Shown: positions 1 to 8,455 of the stretch, in pieces
Numbering within the stretch: the stretch's first letter is position 1
Layout of the letters: every line of letters begins with the position of its first letter
NCBI RefSeq assembly: GCF_002895525.1
Contig: NZ_AZRL01000022.1
Location: 248,001 to 312,000, forward strand
DNA from: Petrotoga olearia DSM 13574
GTDB lineage: Bacteria; Thermotogota; Thermotogae; Petrotogales; Petrotogaceae
Direction: 5' to 3'
DNA: 64,000 nucleotides
Program-made: the position numbers and the translations under genes
The notes under the pieces: model-generated
The model's input: only the letters and a program-made list of their open reading frames with translations
Told to the model about the DNA's origin: nothing
Database searches by the model: none

Positions 1-179
1 TCTTGGGGGGGTATCCCCCGTTTGGTGAACTCCCAAACTAAGATTTTAATTCTTGTTGATTTTTGTTTTTGATCTTTGGGCTTTGGTTCTTAAAGGCATA
101 AGCCTTTAAGAATGTCCTCCTAACTCTTAAAATAGATTTAAAGGTTGTAGGGGGTCTTGGGGGGTATCCCCCCAATGTA
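1..179. repeat. Intergenic stretch with repeated GC-rich hairpins
   Basis: No gene is seen here. The hairpin TCTTGGGGGGTATCCCCC occurs twice, at 1-19 (7 G, 5 C) and 155-173 (6 G, 6 C), 154 bp apart. Between them lies a perfect inverted repeat with arms CTTAAAGGC and GCCTTTAAG and loop ATAA at about 92-113. The copy at 155-173 starts 6 bases past the stop codon of the amidase gene on the minus strand, so it may end that transcript, although no run of T follows it. The paired copies suggest a dispersed intergenic repeat rather than two unrelated terminators. Confidence 0.55.
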
Positions 180-1547
180 TTATTTTAGACCAAAAAAATC
201 AATAACTGCATTTTTAATAATTTCAGCAAAAACATCTACATATTTCCCACTCGTAAACTCATCTACTACTTTAGGGTTACTGATAAATTCCATTTCAAAT
301 AAAACAGCGGGACTTCTAGTATAAGCCAAAACAGCAAACTCCGCAGTATAAACTCCCCTAAGTTTAACTCCATTTACATTCAAATAATTTCCCAATATAT
401 TAGCAAACTTCTCGCTTTCATCTAGACTGTTTTCTTTATCCGTTACCCATGTTTCTATGAGAGTCTTATCAGTATTAAAATCCAAATTTTCCCGATAGGC
501 TATTCTTCTCGCATATGCGCTTTCTGAAAAATCAAAATAGTAAACCTCTGATCCATAAACTGTTGTATCTTGAGGATAATCATTCAAGTGTAAGCTAATG
601 AATAAATCCGCACCTTTTTCATTAGAAAAAACCGCTCTATCGTGTAAATCAACGTATACATCGCTTGTCCTAGTTAGATAAACGTTAACACTGTATGGTT
701 TCAAAAGTTCTTGAGCTTTTTTTGCTACCTTTAAAGTAATATCTTTTTCAAAAGTCTTGTTTGGACCAACCGCTCCTGGATCTATCCCTCCATGACCTGG
801 ATCCAAGACTAAAACAGGCAAAGTGATTTTATCTTTAAAAGAAAGGTCTAATATTATTCTACTTTCTTCAATTAATTCTTCTATATCCGCGGAGTTATTC
901 AGTTTTACTTGTATCCATACTTCTGTTGGTGAGTAGTGATACGCCTTTATGTAATTAATCTTATTGTTGTATTCTTCATAGTAATAAGAATTGGGGATTT
1001 CGGCACCTTTAATCTTAATCAAATATCCAGATTTATTAACCAAAGGATATATTCCAACATCGTCAGGACTCGAAGAAAGCTCTATTATTATTCTAGCATC
1101 AGTTTTTTGTATGATCGTTTTTATTGAAGTTAATTGAGTTAGTGGCAGATTCAAGTACACAGCGGAATCGTTAGAAATTAATTCTAGATTGATCAACTTA
1201 ACCATTAATTCTGCGGTTAAATAAATCTCTCCATCAATTATTTTCAGATCATTTGGATCGAAATGAAGGGATTCAGTGCTGTTGATAATGGCTAAACTAT
1301 TCTGAGGAAAAATGAAAACGTTCCATTTACTATCTTTTACGTAAATCAACGTATCATTATATACATCTAAGGTTCTTCCACTTTTTTCAGAAATAACCTT
1401 TAAACTAACATATAGATTCTCCCCATCTTCGAAATAGTAAGCCGAATCTATTTCTCTCCATTGAAAATAAAGTGCTTTTGGAAACGTAATAACCGAGAGA
1501 AATAAAAAACCAAAAATTATTAACCGCCTAATTATCCCTTTATTCAC
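180..1547 (-). CDS. N-acetylmuramoyl-L-alanine amidase (Amidase_3)
   Basis: This is a peptidoglycan hydrolase that cuts the amide bond between N-acetylmuramic acid and the peptide stem. Residues about 8-25 are a hydrophobic export segment. Residues 30-240 form a beta-rich N-terminal region resembling copper-amine-oxidase-N and AMIN modules that bind cell wall. The catalytic Amidase_3 domain begins at LVLDPGHGG near residue 247. Zinc ligands fit H252, E267 (FEKDITL) and H320 (SLHLND), and the catalytic Glu fits E418 in VLFEMEF. At 455 aa it has normal length for a secreted amidase. It starts with GTG behind AAGGGGGATAAAAAG and overlaps the end of cheB by 4 bp, so it is the last gene of the long minus-strand run. 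The family call is firm; the N-terminal domain call is looser. Confidence 0.93.
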   Translation of the reverse strand: MNKGIIRRLIIFGFLFLSVITFPKALYFQWREIDSAYYFEDGENLYVSLKVISEKSGRTLDVYNDTLIYVKDSKWNVFIFPQNSLAIINSTESLHFDPNDLKIIDGEIYLTAELMVKLINLELISNDSAVYLNLPLTQLTSIKTIIQKTDARIIIELSSSPDDVGIYPLVNKSGYLIKIKGAEIPNSYYYEEYNNKINYIKAYHYSPTEVWIQVKLNNSADIEELIEESRIILDLSFKDKITLPVLVLDPGHGGIDPGAVGPNKTFEKDITLKVAKKAQELLKPYSVNVYLTRTSDVYVDLHDRAVFSNEKGADLFISLHLNDYPQDTTVYGSEVYYFDFSESAYARRIAYRENLDFNTDKTLIETWVTDKENSLDESEKFANILGNYLNVNGVKLRGVYTAEFAVLAYTRSPAVLFEMEFISNPKVVDEFTSGKYVDVFAEIIKNAVIDFFGLK

Positions 1548-2611
1548 CTTTTTATCCCCCTTGGTTGATCAGCCAAAATTTCTAACATTTTTTCTGCAAT
1601 ATCATAATTGGGAAGAACAAAATCCGCATAACCTTCTTGGACAACAATTTTAGGCATTCCATAAACAACAGAAGTTTCTTTTGACTCAGCTATAACTTTC
1701 CCGCCGTAATGTTTAACTTTAAACGCTCCTTTCGCTCCGTCTCTTCCCATTCCTGTCAGAATAACTACCAGTGCGCTTTCTTTAAAAATCTCAGCAGCTA
1801 GGTCAAAAGTGAAATCAGCTGAAGGCCGTACGTTATTAATTTTATCACTTTTGTCTAAAAACAATTTTATTTTATGATCTTCTTGTCTTAAACCTAAATG
1901 AAAATCTCCAGGAGCAATATATACAACATTCTTTTGTAAAAGTTCACCATCTTCGGCTTCTTTAACCTTTAAGTTTGAAATTTTATCCAACCTATAAGCT
2001 AAAGAAGCTGTAAAACCTGCCGGCATATGTTGAACAATAATTATAGGAACATTTAAATTTTCAGGTAGTTGCGGGATTATAACATCTAAAGAACGCGGGC
2101 CTCCCGTTGAACTCGCTATCAACACAACTTTTTCTCCCAATATATTTACTCTTGCACTTTTCCTTATCTTCTTGCTTCCAACAAAATGGATATTTTTCAA
2201 TTTTTCGATAGAGACCTTCATACTTTCTCTTATCTTTCTCAACAATTCATCCTGAACGTCTCTTATAGTCCAAGAGGTACTTCCAGCCGGTTTTTGAATA
2301 AAATCAAAAGCTCCCTTTTCTAAACATTCTATAGTAATAGAGGCTTCATTTGAAGTTAAACTGCTTACCATAATAACCCTTGTTGGAGATTTTAACATTA
2401 TCTCACTTAAAGCATCGAGCCCATTCTTTTTAGGCATTTCAACATCTAAAGTAATCACGTCTGGTTTTAAGGACACAGCTTTTTCTACGGCTTCGACTCC
2501 ATCTTTAGCTAATCCAACCACTTTCATGTCAGGTTCCTTGTCTATAATATCTTTTAGAACCATTCGCATAAAAGCAGAATCATCCACTATTAAGATCTTT
2601 ATCTGCTCCAA
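1544..2611 (-). CDS. cheB: Chemotaxis response regulator protein-glutamate methylesterase
   Basis: CheB removes methyl groups from chemoreceptor glutamates, and CheA phosphorylation activates it during adaptation. Residues 1-120 are a receiver domain with the acidic pair D10/D11 and phospho-acceptor D56 (TLDVEMP). A linker leads to the C-terminal esterase domain. Its catalytic triad fits S168 (ASSTGGP), H195 (QHMPAGF) and D291 (GMGRDG). At 355 aa it is full length. The start is TTG with GAGGAGG upstream. It sits alone among cell-envelope and metabolic genes, not with other che genes, but a chemoreceptor is encoded at 33232-35235. Confidence 0.97.
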   Translation of the reverse strand: MEQIKILIVDDSAFMRMVLKDIIDKEPDMKVVGLAKDGVEAVEKAVSLKPDVITLDVEMPKKNGLDALSEIMLKSPTRVIMVSSLTSNEASITIECLEKGAFDFIQKPAGSTSWTIRDVQDELLRKIRESMKVSIEKLKNIHFVGSKKIRKSARVNILGEKVVLIASSTGGPRSLDVIIPQLPENLNVPIIIVQHMPAGFTASLAYRLDKISNLKVKEAEDGELLQKNVVYIAPGDFHLGLRQEDHKIKLFLDKSDKINNVRPSADFTFDLAAEIFKESALVVILTGMGRDGAKGAFKVKHYGGKVIAESKETSVVYGMPKIVVQEGYADFVLPNYDIAEKMLEILADQPRGIKR

Positions 2612-2626
2612 GTATCTTCCTCCTCA

Positions 2627-3082
2627 TTATTTTTCTCTATTTTTATAAATAAAACCACATAAATTCAAGAAAAGCAAAAAAACTATTGCTAAAATTATAC
2701 CATATTGAGGGCTTAGATTGAAAAAAGCGTCACCGAATATAATTATTCCAACCGCAACGGCAAAAATCGAAGTAATAAAAACCGCAGCTGCAGAAACATC
2801 TTTTATTATCTTTACCGAAGAACTATAAAAAGGATGGAGAAAATCCAACAGTTTCTCTGTTACAGTATTCACTGTTTCCATTATCAAAACTAACATAACT
2901 GTAAATATTAAAAGTATAAACTCTACTTCAGTTAAGTCGGCAAAAATAGCAACAATTAATACTAATAATCCTATTAAACTTTGTATTCTAAAGTTTCTTT
3001 GAGATTTATAAATTTCTATGAGCCCTTTTAATGCATAAGAAAAACTACTTTTTAGGCTCCTATTTTCATCGTTTCTATTCAT
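2627..3082 (-). CDS. dgkA: Diacylglycerol kinase / undecaprenol kinase family membrane protein
   Basis: This is a small integral membrane lipid kinase of the prokaryotic DgkA family. In Gram-positive relatives it phosphorylates undecaprenol, in enterobacteria diacylglycerol. The family signature is visible as METVNTVTEKLLDF followed by KIIKDVSAAAV, between hydrophobic segments at about residues 38-55, 57-75, 95-115 and 125-145. At 151 aa it is slightly longer than usual because of a last hydrophobic segment. The ATG follows AGGGAAAGG and overlaps the upstream oxidoreductase gene by 8 bp. Lipid substrate cannot be told from sequence. Confidence 0.9.
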   Translation of the reverse strand: MNRNDENRSLKSSFSYALKGLIEIYKSQRNFRIQSLIGLLVLIVAIFADLTEVEFILLIFTVMLVLIMETVNTVTEKLLDFLHPFYSSSVKIIKDVSAAAVFITSIFAVAVGIIIFGDAFFNLSPQYGIILAIVFLLFLNLCGFIYKNREK

Positions 3083-3686
3083 AACCTTTCCCTAATTTTT
3101 TATACATTTTAGTTGACTCTAAAGGATATTTTTTCTTACATAAATCATACCCAATCTTGATAGCTTTTTCATCAATTTCTAGGTAATTTTTCGATACGTT
3201 CGATTTAACTTCTTCTATAAGCCTCTCCAAACTAACTATTTGAGTTACTGAACAAAGAACCCCTAACCCTATCATGTTAGCCACATTTTTGTTTGAAAAT
3301 TCTTCTATAGCTATTTGTGAAGCTGAGACTTTAATTATTTTTTTGGTTATTCTTTCTACATACTGAGGTATATTTTCAACAAATTTTTCATCGTAGAATA
3401 AAATGCCATTTCTTTTGAGATTTCCAATATGATTTAAACCAACATTATGCATCAAATACAATATATCAAAATTTTTTGCTTCAGGATAATCTATAGGTTC
3501 TTGATCGAAGAGCACATCACAATAAGAAAGTCCGCCTCTCACTTGGGCACCGTAATGTTGAGATTGAACAACCCAAAATCCTTCTTTTACCAATGCTTTC
3601 GCAAATATTATTCCCATTAAGATGTTACCCTGACCTGCTTCTCCACTGAATCTCACTGAATTAGGTGTACCTATTGAACTACTCAT
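3075..3686 (-). CDS. 2-oxoacid:ferredoxin oxidoreductase, gamma subunit
   Basis: This is the gamma (KorC/VorC-type) subunit of a ferredoxin-dependent 2-oxoacid oxidoreductase, which turns 2-oxoacids into acyl-CoA and reduced ferredoxin. The family pattern is visible in RFSGEAGQGNILMG near residues 13-26 and in SQHYGAQVRGGLSYCDVL near residues 42-59. At 203 aa it has normal length. It is translationally coupled to the beta subunit (4-bp ATGA overlap) and starts with ATG behind CAGGAGG. The alpha subunit and the small ferredoxin subunit are not adjacent. Substrate (2-oxoglutarate, branched-chain or other) is open; the KorC type is favoured by the beta subunit. Confidence 0.9.
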   Translation of the reverse strand: MSSSIGTPNSVRFSGEAGQGNILMGIIFAKALVKEGFWVVQSQHYGAQVRGGLSYCDVLFDQEPIDYPEAKNFDILYLMHNVGLNHIGNLKRNGILFYDEKFVENIPQYVERITKKIIKVSASQIAIEEFSNKNVANMIGLGVLCSVTQIVSLERLIEEVKSNVSKNYLEIDEKAIKIGYDLCKKKYPLESTKMYKKLGKGYE

Positions 3687-4516
3687 TTCGGTGATACCTC
3701 CTGTGAAACCAATTTTTTTCTTAATTTTTCATACCTGTCAACGTAACCTTCTTTTTCAACATTCAGAAATTCACCTATTATAATCTTATCTTTCAAGTCG
3801 TTTTCATCCATATTTTTGGCCCTGCTCCACATAATAGAGTTATCTTTGAAATATTTCAACATTTGGGTGGATTCTGCCATTTTGTTGTATCTTCCATAGT
3901 AAGTGTGACAATTAGTGACTATTTCAACAACAGACATCCCTTTATGTTTTAAGGCGTTTTCTATATATTTAACGGATAACATGTAATGAAAAACGGTTGA
4001 TCTAGCAACGTAAGTGGCACCAGAAGTGATTGCAAGATTAACTGCATCAAAATTGTTTTCTAAATTCCCATAAGGGGAAGTTGAAGCGTAAGTCCCAGGA
4101 GGTGTTTCAGGTGAATATTGCCCGCCTGTCATGCCATAAATAGAATTGTTGAAGATAATAACTGTTAGATCCATGTTTCTACGGCAAGCGTGAATAAAAT
4201 GATTTCCTCCTATTGCAAGTATATCTCCATCTCCTCCCATTACTACCACATTAAACTCTGGCTTTGCTAGTTTAACTCCTGTTGCAAAGGCCACAGCCCT
4301 TCCATGGAGTGTGTGCATAGTGTTAAAATCTAGGTACCCCGTGACTCTTGAAGAACATCCTATACCCGATACAACTGCCACCTTGTTTTTATCCAAACTT
4401 AAATTATCCACTGCTTCCACAAAATTTTTCATTATTATTCCATTACCACATCCAGGACACCATACATGGGTCATTCTATCTTTTCTTAAATACTTAAAGT
4501 ATCTCTCTGTAGGCAT
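3683..4516 (-). CDS. 2-oxoacid:ferredoxin oxidoreductase, beta subunit (TPP-binding)
   Basis: This is the thiamine-diphosphate-binding beta subunit. HVWCPGCGNG near the N-terminus is the family hallmark, and the TPP/Mg motif is GGDGDILAIGGNHFIHA followed by the NN of VIIFNNSIYGMTGGQ. I place the start at the ATG at 4516 (MPTERYF, 277 aa) because AAAGGTGGG lies 5-6 bases upstream. The ATG at 4555 would overlap the deaminase stop by 4 bp but lacks a ribosome binding site. It pairs with the gamma gene downstream. Closest in style to KorB (2-oxoglutarate type), but the substrate is not fixed by what is visible. Confidence 0.93.
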   Translation of the reverse strand: MPTERYFKYLRKDRMTHVWCPGCGNGIIMKNFVEAVDNLSLDKNKVAVVSGIGCSSRVTGYLDFNTMHTLHGRAVAFATGVKLAKPEFNVVVMGGDGDILAIGGNHFIHACRRNMDLTVIIFNNSIYGMTGGQYSPETPPGTYASTSPYGNLENNFDAVNLAITSGATYVARSTVFHYMLSVKYIENALKHKGMSVVEIVTNCHTYYGRYNKMAESTQMLKYFKDNSIMWSRAKNMDENDLKDKIIIGEFLNVEKEGYVDRYEKLRKKLVSQEVSPK

Positions 4517-4551
4517 TTTATCCCACCTTTCCATTTTGATATTTATTTTGA

Positions 4552-5061
4552 TCATTCGATAACTTTTGTTTGTATGTTACAAGTATCAAAAAACAGTTTT
4601 GTTAGACTATCCGGATAACCTTCTCTATAATGAACATTCTTTATTCCCGCATTTATTACCAACCTAGCACATACAGAACAAGGTTGGTGGGTGATATAAA
4701 TTGATGCGTTATCAGTGCTAATACCGAATTTAGAAGCTTGCATCAAGGCATTTTGTTCTGCGTGAAGACCGTAACAAATTTCTTGGTTTTCTCCACTTTT
4801 TATACCTAAATCGTCCCTTATGCAACCTATATCCTCACAATGGGGAAAACCGGATGGTGGTTGATTGTACCCGGTTGCTAAGATCCTTTTTTCTTTTACT
4901 ATTACGGCTCCAACTTTTCTATGCAAACAGGTAGATCTTTTACTTACCAAATCCGCTACTTCCATAAAATATTTGTCCCAATCTTTCCTTTCTTTGAATA
5001 AGTGGGGATTATCAAAATTTTTATTCTTCAAATAATTTTCAACTTCGTCCTTTTTATCCAA
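4552..5061 (-). CDS. dCMP deaminase (ComEB family)
   Basis: A zinc-dependent cytidine/deoxycytidylate deaminase that makes dUMP from dCMP for thymidylate synthesis. The zinc site is clear: HAEQNAL supplies His and the proton-shuttling Glu, and PCSVCA supplies two Cys. A second cysteine-rich stretch between GFPHCEDIGC and EICYGLHAEQ matches the longer ComEB/dCMP branch. I choose a TTG start at 5061 (169 aa) because AAGGGAGGT sits 7 bases upstream. An ATG ten codons earlier has the binding site inside the coding part. The binding site overlaps the 3' end of hemW, so the two are probably coupled. Confidence 0.93.
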   Translation of the reverse strand: MDKKDEVENYLKNKNFDNPHLFKERKDWDKYFMEVADLVSKRSTCLHRKVGAVIVKEKRILATGYNQPPSGFPHCEDIGCIRDDLGIKSGENQEICYGLHAEQNALMQASKFGISTDNASIYITHQPCSVCARLVINAGIKNVHYREGYPDSLTKLFFDTCNIQTKVIE

Positions 5062-5074
5062 GAAAAAACCTCCC

Positions 5075-6217
5075 TTAAGTTGGAGAAACATCTAATAAAT
5101 TCTCAAAAACAAACCTTGAAAAGTTTAAACCTTTTGTAGTTAATTTAATAGAATCTTCTATAGATATATATTCTTCCAAATTATTTTTTAACTGATTTAA
5201 GACATTGTCAACCACATTTTTAGAGAACCTTTGAATCAAAGAGTCATAAGTTATTCCTTTTGTTAGCCTTAAAGACATAAAAAGGGTTTCTAACAATTCA
5301 GTAAACTCATCATTCACATTTTTTGTGTCGTATGGAAGTTCATCATCTTTTAATTTTGTAATATACGCTTTAACATCTGAAGTATTCACATATCTCTCTT
5401 TGTTGATATGCCCTCCAGCAGAAATCCCAAATCCGACATAATCTAAGTTATACCAATAAAATTGATTGTGAATACATTCTTTTTGGTGTAACGACCAACT
5501 TGAAATTTCATATCTATTATATTGCAATTTTTTCAATTGATCATAGATATAATCAAGAAGGTCATATACTAAGTCATCTTCCGGAAGTTTCATTTCCTTG
5601 ATTTCAAGAAAATGTTTTAAAGGAGTATCATGTGAAGAATCCAATAAATAATAAGAAATATGAGAGGGTTTCATCTTTTCTATAAATTCCAAATTACTAT
5701 TAACCGTATCGAAATTTTCATATGGTAATCCGACGATAAAATCTATATTTATATTATCATAAAAAGACGTCAAAAGTTTATAAGATTCTAATTCTTTATT
5801 AAAATCATGGGATCTTCCAACAGTTTTTAATATCTTATCAGAAGTACTTTGGAACCCCATTGATACTCTGTTGATTCCTATTTCCTTGTAAAAATGTACT
5901 TTTTTCTCTTCAACACTTTCTGGATTTACTTCTATCGTGAATTCTTCTAAATCAGATAGGTCCATATGTTCTTGTAACGAACGAAAGGTTTGTAAAATAA
6001 ATTCTTCCTCAACAAAAGATGGAGTTCCCCCTCCAAAATAAATAGTTCTAACCTTCCTACCTTTTAATTTTTCACCTTTCAAGGTGATTTCTTTACTTAA
6101 GGCATTAAAATATTCGGCTTTTAAGGATAAATTAGTTGTAGATACATAATCACAATAAAGACATCTCTTCACGCAAAAGGGTATATGTAAATATACAGCA
6201 ATATCATTAGAATTCAA
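5075..6217 (-). CDS. hemW: Radical SAM protein HemW (coproporphyrinogen-oxidase-like)
   Basis: This is a radical SAM protein of the HemN/HemW branch. HemW proteins act as heme chaperones rather than true oxygen-independent coproporphyrinogen oxidases, and the gene name is given on that basis. The 4Fe-4S motif CVKRCLYC (C-x3-C-x2-C) is at residues 15-22, followed by the SAM-binding FGGGTPSF and VGLPYENFDT. I place the start at TTG 6217 (380 aa, typical for HemW) because AAGGAGG lies just upstream. An ATG at 6313 would add 32 residues without family support and overlap the upstream gene by 107 bp. With the TTG start, the overlap is 11 bp. Confidence 0.9.
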   Translation of the reverse strand: MNSNDIAVYLHIPFCVKRCLYCDYVSTTNLSLKAEYFNALSKEITLKGEKLKGRKVRTIYFGGGTPSFVEEEFILQTFRSLQEHMDLSDLEEFTIEVNPESVEEKKVHFYKEIGINRVSMGFQSTSDKILKTVGRSHDFNKELESYKLLTSFYDNINIDFIVGLPYENFDTVNSNLEFIEKMKPSHISYYLLDSSHDTPLKHFLEIKEMKLPEDDLVYDLLDYIYDQLKKLQYNRYEISSWSLHQKECIHNQFYWYNLDYVGFGISAGGHINKERYVNTSDVKAYITKLKDDELPYDTKNVNDEFTELLETLFMSLRLTKGITYDSLIQRFSKNVVDNVLNQLKNNLEEYISIEDSIKLTTKGLNFSRFVFENLLDVSPT

Positions 6218-6998
6218 AAAATAAACTTCCTCCTTTTTCGTTGAACGAAAAAAGTAGAGGTAACTTAAGATTTTCATTGTAAAGATAAAATTCATAAAAA
6301 AAGTCTTGGCCAAAAGCTATTCTTGTGCCCATATGCAAATGTTGATCAAATATATTTATTGGAATGGAAAATCCTATATTTGGGTACCATTTTTGTTGTA
6401 TCAGAGACATTCCTACCTCTATTGTATCTACATAGTAAAGATCCAAGTTAACGATAGGAATATTAAAATAGAAGCCATTTGAATAGCCTAAACTGATAGG
6501 TATTTCTAACGGCCTATATATCCTAGCCTTTACTTCAAATAGATTTATATTTTTATTGTTAAAAAGAAATAAATTCCCTATAGCATATGAAGGGACGTTG
6601 AATTTAGCTTGAGTAAAGTTATATATATCATGGTCAAAATTTTTTACCTCAACTCTTTGAAAATTTTTTAATGTCAAAACTCCTAAAAAATTATTTTCAA
6701 GTTTGTACTCATATCCTAGACCAAATTCACTATTATATACGGGTAGGTTCACAAAGGCCTTGAAAAAAGACTCTCCGCTTTTCAGTTTTATCGTTCTGTT
6801 GAAGATCTTATTTTCTATATACAAAGAGTGGTAATCGAAATATCCCAGTTCTAATCCAAAATCTTCAAAAGACGATGTGTACAGCGAAAAGGTTACACCT
6901 TTATTTTCTATCTGGGACTCAAAAGGAGTGTAACCTACATAAGACAAAACTATTGTTGAAATAAACATAAAAACCCAGATGAAATATAATTTTCTCAA
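6207..6998 (-). CDS. Putative outer membrane (toga) beta-barrel protein
   Basis: I do not recognise a named family. Residues 1-20 are a signal peptide. The rest is rich in alternating hydrophobic/polar strands with many Tyr, Phe and Asn, and has no predicted transmembrane helix. The last residues, GGSLFFEF, end in Phe, the classic C-terminal signal of outer membrane barrels. At 263 aa it would fit a barrel of about 12 strands. It starts with TTG behind GAGGTGAT, lies 23 bp downstream of gatB and overlaps hemW by 11 bp. An outer membrane location is inferred; Thermotogota carry such barrels in their toga. Confidence 0.6.
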   Translation of the reverse strand: MRKLYFIWVFMFISTIVLSYVGYTPFESQIENKGVTFSLYTSSFEDFGLELGYFDYHSLYIENKIFNRTIKLKSGESFFKAFVNLPVYNSEFGLGYEYKLENNFLGVLTLKNFQRVEVKNFDHDIYNFTQAKFNVPSYAIGNLFLFNNKNINLFEVKARIYRPLEIPISLGYSNGFYFNIPIVNLDLYYVDTIEVGMSLIQQKWYPNIGFSIPINIFDQHLHMGTRIAFGQDFFYEFYLYNENLKLPLLFSFNEKGGSLFFEF

Positions 6999-7003
6999 GA
7001 TTT

Positions 7004-7019
7004 ATCACCTCGTGGTGAT
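7004..7019 (-). promoter_or_regulatory. Hairpin covering a ribosome binding site
   Basis: In the 23-bp gap between gatB and the outer membrane protein gene, ATCACC and GGTGAT form a perfect 6-bp stem with a 4-base loop. The 3' arm contains the ribosome binding site (GAGGTGAT) of the downstream gene. The site may be masked unless ribosomes finishing gatB open it, which would couple translation of the two genes. Sequence alone shows the stem; the regulatory role is inferred. Confidence 0.4.
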
Positions 7020-7021
7020 TT

Positions 7022-8455
7022 CTAATTATCTTCTAATAATTCTTTGAGTATCTCGTTTGTTTTTTGTGGGTTAGCTTTACCTTTTGTTTCTTTCATAACT
7101 TGGCCAACAAAAAATCCTAAAAGTTTCTTCTTACCATTTTTGTACTTTTCAACACTATCGGGATTTTCTTTTAAAATATTTTCAATTATTTTCTTCAATT
7201 CATCTTCATTTTCTATTTGTTCTAAACCTTTCTTTTCAACAATCTGTTTGGGACTATCACCTGTTTTATACATCTGGGGAAAGATATCCTTAGCAATTTT
7301 TGTTGAAATTGTGTTTGTATCTAAAAGCATTTTTAACTCAGCAAAATGCTCAGGTTTAATCTTTACATTTTCTATACTATCCTCATTTTCTTTCATCTCT
7401 CTTAATAACTCAGTTAAAATAAAATTACTAACAAATTTCGCATCCTTTGCTAACTTTACACATCTTTCATAGTAATCAGCTAACTCTTTGTCAGAAGAGA
7501 GAATCTGTGCGTCATATTCAGGTATATTGTACTGAGTAACAAACCTTTTAGTCTTATCTTCTGGCATTTCCGGAATGAGTTTTTTAACGGTTTCGATAAG
7601 TTCGTCATTCAAAATCAGTATAGGGAGATCAGGTTCAGGAAAATATCTGTAGTCCATCTCTTCTTCTTTTGTTCTCATTGAGAAAGTTTCTTTTTTGTTG
7701 GCATCCCAACCTCTCGTTTCTTGTATTAACTCTCCGCCTTTTTCTAAATTATCGATAATTCTATCTCTTTCATATTCTAACGCTTTTTCTACAAATTTGA
7801 ATGAATTTATATTCTTTATCTCTACCCTTTTACTTATTTCATTGTTTTCTTGGTTAAGAATCGAAACATTTGCATCACATCGTAAGGCTCCTTTTTCCAT
7901 ATCACCTGTAGAAATATCAGCATATCTAAGCAAATTCCTCAATTTTTCCATAAATATCCTTGCCTGTTTTGGAGTCTCAATATCCGGTACTGTTACAATC
8001 TCTAAAAGGGGTATCCCCGCCCTATTAAAATCTATCAAACTTTCTTGAGCAGAGGAAATTTGATCACCTTCATGAAGCATCTTGGCGGTGTCTTCTTCCA
8101 AATGCATCCTTCTTATTCTTATCTTTTTGCCTTCAACGTTGATGTATCCACCACTTACTATTGGATGAAAATACTGTGTAATTTGATAACCTTTGGGTAA
8201 ATCAGGGTAAAAATAATTTTTTCTATCGAACCTCGAAAACTTATTTATCTGTCCATTTAGTATTAATCCAGCTTTTATTGCAAGTTTAAGCGCTTCTTCG
8301 TTTAATACCGGTAATGTTCCAGGTTGCCCTGTACACACTGGACAAACATTAATATTTGGCTCAGCTTCAAAATGTTCTGTACTGCATGAACAAAAGGCTT
8401 TGGATCTTGTTAGTAATTGGACGTGTATTTCTAATCCTATAATAGTTTTATACAT
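7022..8455 (-). CDS. gatB: Asp/Glu-tRNA amidotransferase subunit B
   Basis: GatB is the kinase and tRNA-binding subunit of GatCAB, which converts Glu-tRNA(Gln) to Gln-tRNA(Gln) and, where needed, Asp-tRNA(Asn) to Asn-tRNA(Asn). The N-terminal GIEIHVQL motif, the zinc cysteines CSCS...CPVC and the RRMHLEEDTAK segment are all present. The C-terminal YqeY-like tail ends in GQVMKETKGKANPQ. At 477 aa it is full length. The ATG has AAGGAG upstream and overlaps gatA by 8 bp. No gatC lies beside it in this window; as in other Thermotogota it may be encoded elsewhere. Confidence 0.97.
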   Translation of the reverse strand: MYKTIIGLEIHVQLLTRSKAFCSCSTEHFEAEPNINVCPVCTGQPGTLPVLNEEALKLAIKAGLILNGQINKFSRFDRKNYFYPDLPKGYQITQYFHPIVSGGYINVEGKKIRIRRMHLEEDTAKMLHEGDQISSAQESLIDFNRAGIPLLEIVTVPDIETPKQARIFMEKLRNLLRYADISTGDMEKGALRCDANVSILNQENNEISKRVEIKNINSFKFVEKALEYERDRIIDNLEKGGELIQETRGWDANKKETFSMRTKEEEMDYRYFPEPDLPILILNDELIETVKKLIPEMPEDKTKRFVTQYNIPEYDAQILSSDKELADYYERCVKLAKDAKFVSNFILTELLREMKENEDSIENVKIKPEHFAELKMLLDTNTISTKIAKDIFPQMYKTGDSPKQIVEKKGLEQIENEDELKKIIENILKENPDSVEKYKNGKKKLLGFFVGQVMKETKGKANPQKTNEILKELLEDN

